Part shown: positions 7,326 to 15,116 of the stretch, piece by piece
Position numbering within the stretch: the first letter of the stretch is position 1
How the letters are laid out: the number at the start of each line of letters is the position of its first letter
Source of the DNA: Candidatus Aquidulcis sp.
GTDB taxonomy: Bacteria; Chloroflexota; Anaerolineae; Anaerolineales; E44-bin32
DNA length: 19,268 nt
Direction: 5' to 3'
Assembly: GCA_020723365.1 (NCBI GenBank)
Contig: DYJB01000024.1
Coordinates: forward strand, 3,244 to 22,511
Translations under genes and position numbers: made by a program
The notes under the pieces: generated by a model
Database searches by the model: none
Told to the model about the DNA's origin: nothing
Seen by the model: only the letters and a program-made list of their open reading frames with translations

Positions 7326-8872
7326 ACCCGGCGCGCCGCACGCGCCTGGCTCCGGTCGCCTACGCCCTGGCCGGGATCAGCGTGCTGGCCACGGCCGGGT
7401 GGGCGATCGTCAACCGCCAGTTCGACGCCACCGTCCAGGTTGGGTTGGGCCTTGCGATCGTGCTGGCGGCGGCCGGTGCGCTCCTCGACCCCGCTCGCCT
7501 GCGCGCTGTCCTGGGCGGTCGCCAGGCGCGCTACGGGAGCAACGCCGTGCTCGTCAGCCTGGCCTTCGCCGGCATCCTGGCCGTGCTGACCTACCTGGCG
7601 ATCACCAACACGAAGCAGCTTGATCTGACCGAGGACAAGCAGTACACGCTGACGACGGAGACCCAGCTGGTCCTTGCGGGACTGAAGGACCCGGTCGAGC
7701 TGATCGGCTTCTACACCCCGGATGCCAGCGCCTCGCGCGATGCCATCCGGCCCTTGCTCGATCAGTACCGGCTGAGCGGCGGGGGGAAGCTCAGCTATCG
7801 GTTTGTGGACCCGCGCTCGGACCCGGTCTCGGCCGATCGCTACGGGGTGACCCGCGATGGCAGCGTGGTTGTGGCCATGGGCGAAGCCTCCGAGGTTACC
7901 TCCTTCGCCACCGAGAAGGACATCACGGAAGCCCTGGTGCGCCTGTCGAATCCCGAGGCGCGCAAGGTGTACTTCCTGGTTGGGCACGGCGAGCGGGACT
8001 TGCAGTCCGCCGAAGCCGCCGGCTTCGGCCAGGTTCGCGCGGCGCTGGAATCGAAGAACTACGAGGTGGCGAACCTCAATCTCGTGAGCCAGGCGGGCGT
8101 GCCCGACGACGCGCGCGCCGTTGTTGTCGCCGGCCCGACCATCGCCATCCCTCAGGCTGAGGTGGACCGGCTCAAGGCCTACCTGGCGCAGGGCGGTTCG
8201 CTGGTTGTGCTGTTGGATCCGGTGCTCACGCAGACCGATGCCTTGCGTGGCGACGCCCTGGTGCCCTACCTGAAGGAGGTCTGGGGAGTCGAGGTGCGGC
8301 CGGACCTGATCGTCGACCTGCGCTCGGATCAGCCTCTGGCGGCCGTGGCCGATCAATACGCCTCCCATCCGATCAGCGAACGGCTGGGCAACCTGGTGTC
8401 GTACTTCCCCGGGGCGCGCAGCCTGGGGCTGACGGAGGCGGCCGCGCAGACGATGGTCCCGCTGGTCCTCACCGGATCGGACTCCTGGGGCAAGGCCGAT
8501 CCTGAGACGCTGGCCGGAGGATCCCTCGACTTCGTCCCGGAGTCCGACAACGCCGGACCGCTGACGATCGTCGTCGTAGGGGAGCAGGCGACCCAGAAGG
8601 CACGCCTGGCGGTCTTCGGGGACTCGGATTTCGCCTCGAATGCCGACTTCTTCTCGTACGCCAACGGCGACCTGCTGGTCAACACCATCGACTGGGCCTC
8701 GCGGCAGGAGTCGCTGATCAGCCTGACCCCGAAGCAGAGCACACCGCGCTTCGTGACGCCCCCCACCGCCCAGGCCGTGGGGCTGATCTTCCTCCTGACG
8801 GTGGTCGTCATTCCAGGTGTGGTCGTCGCCGCCGGCGTGTATGTCTGGCTTAGCCGCCGTCGGCGCGCGTAG
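7322..8872 (+). CDS. GldG-like ABC transporter auxiliary protein
   Basis: This 516-residue membrane protein has three N-terminal hydrophobic segments (about 10-30, 38-55, 74-94), a large extracytoplasmic domain and a C-terminal membrane anchor (about 485-507) followed by RRRRA. The segment LDLTEDKQYTLTTET (about 100-114) is the characteristic entry into the GldG/ABC_transp_aux domain. It continues with a nucleotide-binding-like fold (KVYFLVGHGERDL and later GGSLVVLLDPV) that lacks Walker motifs. It is preceded by GGAGG, overlaps the permease stop as ATGA, and has a GTG alternative two codons earlier (7316). In Bacteroidota, GldG acts with GldA and GldF in gliding. Here no other gliding genes are seen, so a motility role is not supported. 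Confidence 0.9.
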   Translation: MNPARRTRLAPVAYALAGISVLATAGWAIVNRQFDATVQVGLGLAIVLAAAGALLDPARLRAVLGGRQARYGSNAVLVSLAFAGILAVLTYLAITNTKQLDLTEDKQYTLTTETQLVLAGLKDPVELIGFYTPDASASRDAIRPLLDQYRLSGGGKLSYRFVDPRSDPVSADRYGVTRDGSVVVAMGEASEVTSFATEKDITEALVRLSNPEARKVYFLVGHGERDLQSAEAAGFGQVRAALESKNYEVANLNLVSQAGVPDDARAVVVAGPTIAIPQAEVDRLKAYLAQGGSLVVLLDPVLTQTDALRGDALVPYLKEVWGVEVRPDLIVDLRSDQPLAAVADQYASHPISERLGNLVSYFPGARSLGLTEAAAQTMVPLVLTGSDSWGKADPETLAGGSLDFVPESDNAGPLTIVVVGEQATQKARLAVFGDSDFASNADFFSYANGDLLVNTIDWASRQESLISLTPKQSTPRFVTPPTAQAVGLIFLLTVVVIPGVVVAAGVYVWLSRRRRA

Positions 8873-8883
8873 GGCGAGCTGCC

Positions 8884-9498
8884 ATGATCCGACGCTCCAC
8901 CTGGGTGTTGCTGGCGGTGTTCGTTGTCCTGCTGGGGGCAACGATGCTCTGGACGCGCACTCGCCCGGCGCCCGGAGACCGACCCGCTGCCGGCGCCACG
9001 CCCACACTGGCGCCCCTGTGGTCCGTTCCGTCGAACGAGATCGTCGGCCTGCGGCTGGAGGATCGGGAGTCGGGAACCGTTCTCGAGCTGCGGCGTGGGG
9101 ACGAAGCTACCCCGTGGCGCATGGTCGTCCCGGTGGAGGGCCCAGCCGACGCAGCCCGGGTGGAATGGGCGGTGAATTCCCTGCTTGCCCCGAGGCCGCG
9201 TGGAACGATTCCAGCCCCGCCGGACCTGGAGCCGTATGGGCTGGCCAGCCCATCCCGACAGGTAACGGTCTACTTCCAGGGCGGCGTGTCGAAGTCCGTC
9301 GCCTTCGGGCGTATCAGTCCGACCGGTGGGGTGTTCTATGTATCGGTTCCAGGGCAGGGGGACGTTGTCTTGCTCAATGAGATCTCGGTGAGCGATGTCC
9401 TGTCGCTCCTGGAATCGCTGCCCTATCCGCCGACTCCCACCCCCAGCGAGACGCCCTCGCCTACCGCAACGGGGACGCCGGACACGTCAGGCAACTAG
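8884..9498 (+). CDS. DUF4340 domain protein, short form
   Basis: The product has 204 residues. A single N-terminal anchor or uncleaved signal (about 7-23) precedes a soluble extracytoplasmic domain containing a segment typical of DUF4340 (VPSNEIVGLRLEDRESG, then LEPYGLASPSRQVTVYF). The protein ends in a Thr/Pro/Ser-rich tail (PTPTPSETPSPTATGTP). DUF4340 proteins are the usual fourth partner of GldA-F-G transporters. Most I know are considerably longer, with repeated copies of the unit, whereas this has about one. The gene starts 11 nt after the GldG-like stop and is last in the operon, followed by a long hairpin. Its function is unknown; it is probably a periplasmic or cell-surface partner of the GldG-like protein. 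Confidence 0.85.
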   Translation: MIRRSTWVLLAVFVVLLGATMLWTRTRPAPGDRPAAGATPTLAPLWSVPSNEIVGLRLEDRESGTVLELRRGDEATPWRMVVPVEGPADAARVEWAVNSLLAPRPRGTIPAPPDLEPYGLASPSRQVTVYFQGGVSKSVAFGRISPTGGVFYVSVPGQGDVVLLNEISVSDVLSLLESLPYPPTPTPSETPSPTATGTPDTSGN

Positions 9499-9513
9499 GC
9501 GCGATGACGGGCT

Positions 9514-9546
9514 TTGCGATGCGGGAGCCGCCTCCCGGCATCGCAA
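9514..9546 (+). terminator. hairpin ending the gld-type operon
   Basis: TTGCGATGCGGGAG (9514-9527) pairs with CTCCC-G-GCATCGCAA (9532-9546). This gives a 14-bp stem with one bulged G and a 4-nt loop, starting 16 nt after the DUF4340 stop. No T-run follows, so it may act as a T-poor terminator. Confidence 0.6.
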
Positions 9547-9598
9547 GGCGCGCCCTCGCTATCGGTAAGTTAACAATGCAGGTGTAGTTTGACAGTAT

Positions 9599-9617
9599 AG
9601 CCTGCCGTCCGCAGGCT
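9599..9617. repeat. inverted repeat upstream of the sigma factor gene
   Basis: AGCCTGC (9599-9605) and GCAGGCT (9611-9617) form a perfect 7-bp stem with a 5-nt loop, immediately upstream of the proposed -35 box at 9622. It could be an operator half-site pair or an RNA hairpin if transcription begins further upstream. No further evidence of function is visible. Confidence 0.35.
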
Positions 9618-9621
9618 CGCG

Positions 9622-9650
9622 TTGCCCGGGCGGCTGATTGGACGTATTCT
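9622..9650 (+). promoter_or_regulatory. candidate promoter giving a leaderless sigma factor transcript
   Basis: TTGCCC (9622-9627), a 17-nt spacer and TATTCT (9645-9650) lie just before the ATG at 9660, which would put the transcript start at or within a few nt of the start codon. No Shine-Dalgarno sequence precedes the ATG (only GAG at 9651-9653). A weaker alternative is TTAACA (9570-9575) with TATAGC (9596-9601) at a 20-nt spacer. Confidence 0.4.
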
Positions 9651-9659
9651 GAGTACACG

Positions 9660-10946
9660 ATGACGAAGTCGAAGAAGCGCACCACCAGGCCGAAGGCGGC
9701 CAAGACGCGGCAGATGACCCTCCCGATGGAGGATGAAGAGCCGCGCCTGGGCGACCTGCCGGCGGAAGACCAGCAGCCCCCGGAGGAGGAAAACCCGGCC
9801 ATCGATCAACTGATCGAGATTGGCCGGGAGCGCGGCTACGTCACGATCGATGACATCCTGGCGTTCTTCCCCGACGCCGAGCGCGATCTCGATCAGCTCG
9901 AAGAAGCCTACGCCGCGCTGCTGGCGGCCGGCGTCACCTACCTGGATGAGGTCGCCGAGACCGAAGAAGGTCCGGAAGAGGACCTGATCGAGGACGAGCG
10001 GGCGGACGGCGAAGCCCAGGACGACCTCAGCCACGTCGACGCCGACGACACGGTTGGCCTGTATCTGAAGGAAGTCGGGCGCGTCCCGCTCCTGACGGCC
10101 GAACAAGAAGTGTCGCTCGCCAAGCGCATCGAGCGGGGCAAGCGGGCGAGGGAAGCGATGGCGGCCGGCCCGGGGACGGCCCGCAAGCGACAGGAACTGC
10201 GCGGCACCGTCGAGGACGGTTGGGCTGCCCGCGAGCACCTGATCACCGCCAACTCGCGCCTGGTCATCAGCGTCGCCAAGAAGTACATGGGGCGGGGCGT
10301 GCCCTTCCTGGACCTGATCCAGGAAGGCAACATCGGGCTGATCCGCGCCGCCAAGAAGTTCGACTACCGGCGCGGGCACAAGTTCTCCACCTATGCCACC
10401 TGGTGGATCCGTCAGGCAGTGACGCGCGCCATCGCCGACCAGGGGCGGACCATCCGAGTCCCGGTTCATATGGGCGACCAGATCAACAAGCTCCTGCGCG
10501 TCTCGCATCAGCTGACGCAGCGCCTGGGGCGCGACCCTTCGACCGACGAGCTCGCAGGAGCCCTCGAGGTTACCCCCAAGAAGGTCGAGAACATGATCCA
10601 GGTGGCGCGTCGTCCGCTGTCCCTTGAGACGCCCACCGACGAAGAAGAGGACTCGGTTCTGGGCGACTTCATTCAGGATGAGGAATCGCCCGCCCCGGCG
10701 GAGACGGTGACCCTCAACCTGCTGCGGGAGCACCTGCAGGAAGTCCTCAACATGCTTCCGCCGCGCGAGGTTCGCATCCTGCAGCTGCGCTACGGCCTGC
10801 TCGACGGCCAGTCGTACACGCTGGAGGAAGTCGGTCGCAAGATGGGCGTGACGCGTGAGCGCGTGAGGCAGATCGAAGCCCAGGCGCTCAGCCGCCTGCG
10901 GCATCCGAGCCACCGGCGCCGGCTCGCCGACTACCTGCACGACTAG
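9660..10946 (+). CDS. rpoD: primary RNA polymerase sigma factor (RpoD/SigA family)
   Basis: This 428-residue, 70-family sigma factor directs RNA polymerase to housekeeping promoters. A basic, then acidic N-terminus (1-45) leads into a region 1.1-like helix set (about 47-90, IDQLIEIGRERGYVTIDDIL) and an acidic linker (97-129). Region 1.2 starts at DTVGLYLKEVGRVPLLT (130-146). Region 2 spans about 193-271, with DLIQEGNIGLIRAAKKFDYRRG (core binding) and KFSTYATWWIRQAVTRAI (promoter melting and -10 recognition). Region 3 covers about 272-350. Region 4, with the -35 helix-turn-helix LEEVGRKMGVTRERVRQIE, lies at 388-406. The presence of regions 1.1 and 1.2 and all conserved segments supports the primary factor rather than an alternative one, although a second group 2 paralogue elsewhere cannot be excluded. 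The gene stands alone between two terminators. Confidence 0.95.
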   Translation: MTKSKKRTTRPKAAKTRQMTLPMEDEEPRLGDLPAEDQQPPEEENPAIDQLIEIGRERGYVTIDDILAFFPDAERDLDQLEEAYAALLAAGVTYLDEVAETEEGPEEDLIEDERADGEAQDDLSHVDADDTVGLYLKEVGRVPLLTAEQEVSLAKRIERGKRAREAMAAGPGTARKRQELRGTVEDGWAAREHLITANSRLVISVAKKYMGRGVPFLDLIQEGNIGLIRAAKKFDYRRGHKFSTYATWWIRQAVTRAIADQGRTIRVPVHMGDQINKLLRVSHQLTQRLGRDPSTDELAGALEVTPKKVENMIQVARRPLSLETPTDEEEDSVLGDFIQDEESPAPAETVTLNLLREHLQEVLNMLPPREVRILQLRYGLLDGQSYTLEEVGRKMGVTRERVRQIEAQALSRLRHPSHRRRLADYLHD

Positions 10947-10968
10947 CCTGGTACGCTTCCCTCACCTG

Positions 10969-10997
10969 CCGCCCTGCCCAGCAGGGCGGTTCGTTTT
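10969..10997 (+). terminator. intrinsic terminator of rpoD
   Basis: CCGCCCTGC pairs perfectly with GCAGGGCGG around a CCA loop, followed by TTCGTTTT. This 9-bp GC-rich stem and T-rich tail start 22 nt after the rpoD stop. Confidence 0.85.
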
Positions 10998-11299
10998 CCG
11001 GGCGGGTGGGAGCGCTTCTCGGCGAGGCCGTCACGCGCGGCGGGTGACGGAGCGAAGGGGGGCTCGTCCGTCGGCCTGCTGGGCCTGGCCGGAGCCCGTA
11101 TACTTGGGGGCATGCGGATCACGATTCAACCGCCGGACGCCCCCGGCGTCGAGGCTGCCTGCTACCCGCGGCCGGCTGCGTTGGCGCGATGCGCCGCAGA
11201 CCGATCCTGGGGGATGCTGTCGGGCGAGCACCGGGCCGCCGTGGCGGCACGGCCGCGGCCTCCTGGCAGACGCAGGACGATGCGCGCGGGGGCGATCTG
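10998..11299. other. gap between rpoD terminator and glycosyltransferase cluster
   Basis: About 300 nt precede the first glycosyltransferase-like gene. The gap holds a 7-bp inverted repeat (CCGTCAC 11028-11034 / GTGACGG 11044-11050, 9-nt loop) and a TATACT element at 11099-11104 without a clear -35 box. It also holds a possible 62-codon frame at 11112-11300. I find no RNA gene here. Confidence 0.5.
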
Positions 11300-11300
11300 A
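11112..11300 (+). CDS. possible small leader frame upstream of the glycosyltransferase cluster
   Basis: The frame has 62 codons. The ATG follows GGGGG closely and sits 7 nt after TATACT. The stop overlaps the downstream ATG as TGATG (11298-11302), an arrangement that would couple translation. The N-terminal half (MRITIQPPDAPGVEAACYP) looks protein-like, but the second half is Arg/Pro/Ala-rich and could be chance in GC-rich DNA. I recognise no family. It may be a real small gene, a leader peptide or nothing. Confidence 0.25.
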   Translation: MRITIQPPDAPGVEAACYPRPAALARCAADRSWGMLSGEHRAAVAARPRPPGRRRTMRAGAI

Positions 11301-12961
11301 TGGCGCCGGCGGAGCCTGCCGTTCGGCCGCCCGAGTCAACGGACCTCACCTTCCGCCCGGTTGATGTCCGTGCGATGCTGATCCCCGCCACGCTGCTCGG
11401 AGCGCTCTCCGCTGCCCTCAAGGGGGCACTGCTCGCCGCCGACGCCTTTCCATTCAATGCCGATGAAGCCATCGTGGCGCTCATGGCTCGCCACATGCTG
11501 CGCGGGGAGTGGCCGGCGTTCTTCTACGGCCAGGCATACCTGGGAAGCCTCGACCCGGCGTTGGTCGCCGCCGGCTTTGCGGCCTTCGGCGAGCATGTGC
11601 TCGTCATCCGTCTGCTGCAGACCCTGCTGTTCGCCTTGACCGTCTTCACGGGAACGCTCCTCTCATGGCGCGTCCTGCGCTCCCGGCCGGCGGCCGTCGC
11701 CACCGGCCTGCTGCTTGCGGTGCCGACGGTAAACGTCACGCTGTACACGACGGTCTCGATCGGCGGCTACGGGGAAGCGCTGTTGCTGGGCCAGGTCCTG
11801 CTGCTGATCACGCTGGCGATAGTGGACCGCCAGCGCCCGTGGCTGTACGCCGTCTGGGGCATGGTGGCCGGCATCGCCTTCTGGACCTTCGGGCTGACGC
11901 TTGTCTACATCCTTCCCGCCATCTGCCTGCTCGCGTGGCGGGATGCCCACCGAGCACCGCGGCGTGCGGCGCTTGCCGGCTGGCCGCTGGCCATTGCGGG
12001 CGGGGTGCTTGGCATGGCGCCCTGGCTCGGGTGGGCGATCATTCATTCGCCCGGGACACTGGTCGGCGAGCTGTTGGGGTCGGCCATCGCCGGCGCCTCG
12101 CCGAGTTCGCTTCCTCAGGCATGGTTGGAGCACCTGCGCAACCTGCTGCTGCTCGGGGGATCCGTCACGCTCGGCTTCCGCCCGCCCTGGGATGCTCGCT
12201 GGCTGGCCCTGCCGCTGCTGCCTTTCGTGCTCGCCGTCTGGGCTGCAGTCTTCCTTCATGCTGTCACGCTGCTGCGGCGCCGCGGTCCGGCGCTGGCCGG
12301 CACCTGGATGATCACCGGCGTGGCGCTTGCCACCCTGGTCGGATTTGTCCTCACGCCCTTCGGAGCCGATCCGTCCGGCCGCTACTTCTTGCCTCTGGCG
12401 TTTCCGTTGGCCTTCTTTCTCGGGAGCCTGGTGGCGGATCTCCGGCCGCGCGTGGGCCGCCTCGCGGCCGTTTCGCTTGTACTGCTCGTCGTGGCCTACA
12501 ACCTGTGGTCGACGATCGAATGCGTTCGACGCGATCCCCCGGGCCTGACGACTCAGTTCGACCCGGTGGCCCGCGTCAACGCACGCGGCTACAAGGAGCT
12601 GATCGACTTCCTCGAGATCCACGGCGAGAGGGCGGGCTACACGAACTACTGGGTGGCCTATCCGCTGGCCTTCCTGTCCGAGGAGAGGCTGGTGTTCGTT
12701 CCGCGGCTCCCGTACCATGAGGACTTCCGCTACACCGCACGGGACGACCGCTACCCGCCGTACGGCGCAACCGTCGCCGCGAGCCCGCGGGTGGCTTACA
12801 TCACAACCAATCATCCCGCCTTGGACGAGTCCTTGCGGCGGTCACTGGCACAGCAGGGTGTGGAGTTTTCGGAAGCCTCGGTTTCCGGATTCCGGGTGTT
12901 CTACTCCCTGTCTGAGCGCGTGACGCCTGAGGCTCTCGGAGTGCCCAACCCATCCCCATGA
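11300..12961 (+). CDS. GT-C fold membrane glycosyltransferase-like protein (ArnT/PMT-like)
   Basis: This 553-residue integral membrane protein has about ten or eleven hydrophobic segments in its first 440 residues and a soluble C-terminal portion of about 110 residues. The first membrane segment (27-48) is followed by PFNADEAIVALMARHMLRG, where D55-E56 occupy the place of the catalytic acidic pair of GT-C enzymes. These enzymes move a sugar from a lipid-phosphate carrier to an acceptor outside the cytoplasmic membrane. FYGQAYLGSLDP (75-86) is a further motif I associate with this group. The start at 11300 is preferred because the sequence from 11189 to there is Arg/Gly-rich and unlike a membrane protein N-terminus, but no strong ribosome binding site decides it. 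An ATG at 11375 (M26, just before the first segment) is also possible. The end overlaps the next gene as ATGA. Sugar and acceptor are unknown. Confidence 0.8.
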   Translation: MAPAEPAVRPPESTDLTFRPVDVRAMLIPATLLGALSAALKGALLAADAFPFNADEAIVALMARHMLRGEWPAFFYGQAYLGSLDPALVAAGFAAFGEHVLVIRLLQTLLFALTVFTGTLLSWRVLRSRPAAVATGLLLAVPTVNVTLYTTVSIGGYGEALLLGQVLLLITLAIVDRQRPWLYAVWGMVAGIAFWTFGLTLVYILPAICLLAWRDAHRAPRRAALAGWPLAIAGGVLGMAPWLGWAIIHSPGTLVGELLGSAIAGASPSSLPQAWLEHLRNLLLLGGSVTLGFRPPWDARWLALPLLPFVLAVWAAVFLHAVTLLRRRGPALAGTWMITGVALATLVGFVLTPFGADPSGRYFLPLAFPLAFFLGSLVADLRPRVGRLAAVSLVLLVVAYNLWSTIECVRRDPPGLTTQFDPVARVNARGYKELIDFLEIHGERAGYTNYWVAYPLAFLSEERLVFVPRLPYHEDFRYTARDDRYPPYGATVAASPRVAYITTNHPALDESLRRSLAQQGVEFSEASVSGFRVFYSLSERVTPEALGVPNPSP

Positions 12962-14955
12962 ATCGGACTCGCTCGCTTCTTCTACTGGCCGGATGGGCAG
13001 GGGCTTTGACCGCGCTGCGCGCCGTGCTTCCAGAGCGGCCGCTGGAGGCTGTGGGCCCTCGGGCGCTGGCCGACATGGTGTTCGCCCTGGGCTTCGCTGG
13101 CCTTGTGATTGTGGTCACCGGTCTTGCGGGGGCTGCCCTGCTTCGCCCGCTGCGCCTGCAGGACATGATGACTCGGCTAGAGCGCATCTCGATCGCCAGC
13201 GCGCTGGGGCTTGGCGTCCTTGCCGTTGGGAATACGCTTCTTGCCTTTCTCGGGATGCTCACCTTGCCAATCTCGCTCGCCTGGCTGGGGGCCCTCAGTT
13301 TCGCCTCCGTGATGTTTGGAGAGGATCCCCTGCCCCGCATACGCAGGATGTGCGCGACTCTCCGGGGTTGGTACCGGGAGCGCAGTCCGGGGGAGAAGCT
13401 CGGGCTTCCCTTGTTGCTCTTGATCCTGGCCGCAGCCGTGTTCATGGCGCTGACCCCCACGTGGGACTATGACGGGCTGATGTACCACCTGCAGGCCCCG
13501 CGCCTGCTCATGGAGCAGGGGGCAACCCGGCTGATGCCGGACCTGTGGCAAGCCAATGGTCCCCTCTACGCCGAGATGGTCTACGCGTTGGGGCTGCGCC
13601 TGGGCAGCGACACCTTCGCCAAGTTGATGCACGTGTGGCTGGGCGTCCTCTTCGTCCTTGGGACGATGGCGCTAGGCGGCCGGGTCCTGAGAAGGGAGGG
13701 CGCTTGGCTGAGCGGGTTGCTCGTGGCGGGCGTGCCGCTGCTGCCGTTCTGGGCGGGAGCGGCGTACACCGATCTCGGTTGGGCCGCGTTTGAGACGCTG
13801 GCTCTGGTGTGTCTTGTATCGTGGCTCCAGGCGCCCTCCGCTCGCTGGCTGGTGCTGGCGGGGATTTGCGCCGGCCTCGCCTGTGGCACGAAACCGCTGG
13901 CCCTGATTCTGCTGCCCATCGCCTGTGCCGCCCTGCTGTCGGGCGCCCTGCGGAGCCCGCGGGCGATTCTGGCAAGATGGGCGACCTTCCTCCTGCCGGC
14001 CGCCCTCGTAGGTGCACCCTGGTATCTGAAGAACCTCCTCTTGGCGGGGAATCCGTTCTACCCCCTGGTGTTCGGCGGGCCCGAATGGCCTGCGGAGCGG
14101 ACCGCCCTCTTGGCGGACTACCTCGCCAGCTTCGGCATGGGGAAGGGGATCTGGGACTACGCCATGCTCCCCGTGCGCGTTTTCACCCGGCCGGAGGCTT
14201 TCGGGACGTTCTCCCGGAGTCTGGAACTCCCAAGCCTGCTCTTCATCGCCGCACCATTCTATGCCGCCACGCGCCGGGACCGGGTGACTCGCGTTGTCGC
14301 CCTGGTCGCGCTGAGCCGAATCGCCCTATGGTCCCTCGGATCTCAGCAGACGCGCTTCCTCCTTCCGGTGTTCCCCTGCCTGGCGGTGCTTTCGGCTGGC
14401 AGCCTTTGGACCCTGAGCCGCGCATGGTCGTCGTCGCGCTGGCTCCGCCAATTGCCCATGGCGATGATCCTTGCGTGGCTGGTTTTGGTCCTGGTTTTCT
14501 CCGCCGGAGTCCCTGGCCTGCTCTGGTTCCAGAACGTCGTCGTAGGGCGGGAGTCCAAAGCCGAGTTCCTCAGGCGTATGGTTGGAGACTACCTTGCCTC
14601 GGAGTACATCCAGGACCAACTTCCCGAGGACGCCCGTGTGCTGCTCATGTGGGACGGCCGCGGCTTCTACTGTGATGAGCGATGCCTGCCGGATGCCGAG
14701 CAGTCGCGCTGGACCTGGTACTTCCAGCGCACGGGGACGGTCGCCGGCATGGCGGCGTTGCTGAAGGCCGAAGGGATCACGCATCTCTACCACAGCTTCG
14801 GGGACTCGCTCTTCATCCTGGAGCATGATCGGTCCGGCGCCAATCGCCTGGCGGAGGAGTTCTTCCTGCGCGAGTTCCGCCGTCGGTGCACACGGCTGCT
14901 CTCACCCGACCCGGCTACGGAGATCTACGAGCTGACCTGCCGAGGGGGTCTCTAG
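12958..14955 (+). CDS. GT-C fold membrane glycosyltransferase-like protein (RgtA-D-like)
   Basis: The product has 665 residues and about 12-13 hydrophobic segments. Two or three extra segments precede the GT-C core, where LTPTWDYDGLMYHLQAPRLL (about 165-184) supplies the acidic pair D170/D172 and H177. That motif in a long membrane protein is typical of the family annotated as glycosyltransferase RgtA/B/C/D-like. A soluble C-terminal domain (about 530-665) contains LLMWDGRGFYCDERC with two cysteines four apart (C572, C576), possibly a disulfide outside the membrane. The start overlaps the upstream stop by 4 nt (ATGA), so the two genes are probably co-translated. Activity is inferred from architecture only. 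The 161-nt gap after it (14956-15116) shows only a weak 5-bp hairpin at 15020-15036. Confidence 0.8.
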   Translation: MNRTRSLLLLAGWAGALTALRAVLPERPLEAVGPRALADMVFALGFAGLVIVVTGLAGAALLRPLRLQDMMTRLERISIASALGLGVLAVGNTLLAFLGMLTLPISLAWLGALSFASVMFGEDPLPRIRRMCATLRGWYRERSPGEKLGLPLLLLILAAAVFMALTPTWDYDGLMYHLQAPRLLMEQGATRLMPDLWQANGPLYAEMVYALGLRLGSDTFAKLMHVWLGVLFVLGTMALGGRVLRREGAWLSGLLVAGVPLLPFWAGAAYTDLGWAAFETLALVCLVSWLQAPSARWLVLAGICAGLACGTKPLALILLPIACAALLSGALRSPRAILARWATFLLPAALVGAPWYLKNLLLAGNPFYPLVFGGPEWPAERTALLADYLASFGMGKGIWDYAMLPVRVFTRPEAFGTFSRSLELPSLLFIAAPFYAATRRDRVTRVVALVALSRIALWSLGSQQTRFLLPVFPCLAVLSAGSLWTLSRAWSSSRWLRQLPMAMILAWLVLVLVFSAGVPGLLWFQNVVVGRESKAEFLRRMVGDYLASEYIQDQLPEDARVLLMWDGRGFYCDERCLPDAEQSRWTWYFQRTGTVAGMAALLKAEGITHLYHSFGDSLFILEHDRSGANRLAEEFFLREFRRRCTRLLSPDPATEIYELTCRGGL

Positions 14956-15116
14956 AAGGATGGGCTTTCGGATGTCATTGCGGCAGGGGGCTGGTGCTGC
15001 TGGAAGGCGCAGTGTCCTCCCGCCTCAATATGGCGGACGAAGGGGGCGTAGCGGGAGGGTTGGCAGATCGCGGGATGTGGGTTCTTCGCCTGGCGGGATG
15101 GACCAACGGGAGCAAG

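Noticed and set aside
7253..9007. 584-codon open frame on the minus strand opposite the GldG-like gene
   Set aside because: Arg/Gln/Gly-rich product without recognisable domains, overlapping a well-supported operon on the other strand.
9589..9594. TTGACA as the -35 box of rpoD
   Set aside because: No -10-like hexamer lies at a 16-18 nt spacing; those positions fall in the GCAGGCT arm of the hairpin.
9570..10940. 456-codon open frame on the minus strand opposite rpoD
   Set aside because: Shadow of the sigma factor gene; no ribosome binding site or family resemblance.
11189..11299. 37-residue N-terminal extension of the first glycosyltransferase-like protein
   Set aside because: The extension is Arg/Gly-rich and unlike family N-termini, and it has no ribosome binding site.
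14886..15116. 77-residue N-terminal extension of the third membrane protein
   Set aside because: It would overlap the end of the previous gene by 70 nt and adds non-membrane sequence. GGGAG near 15117 gives a better start.
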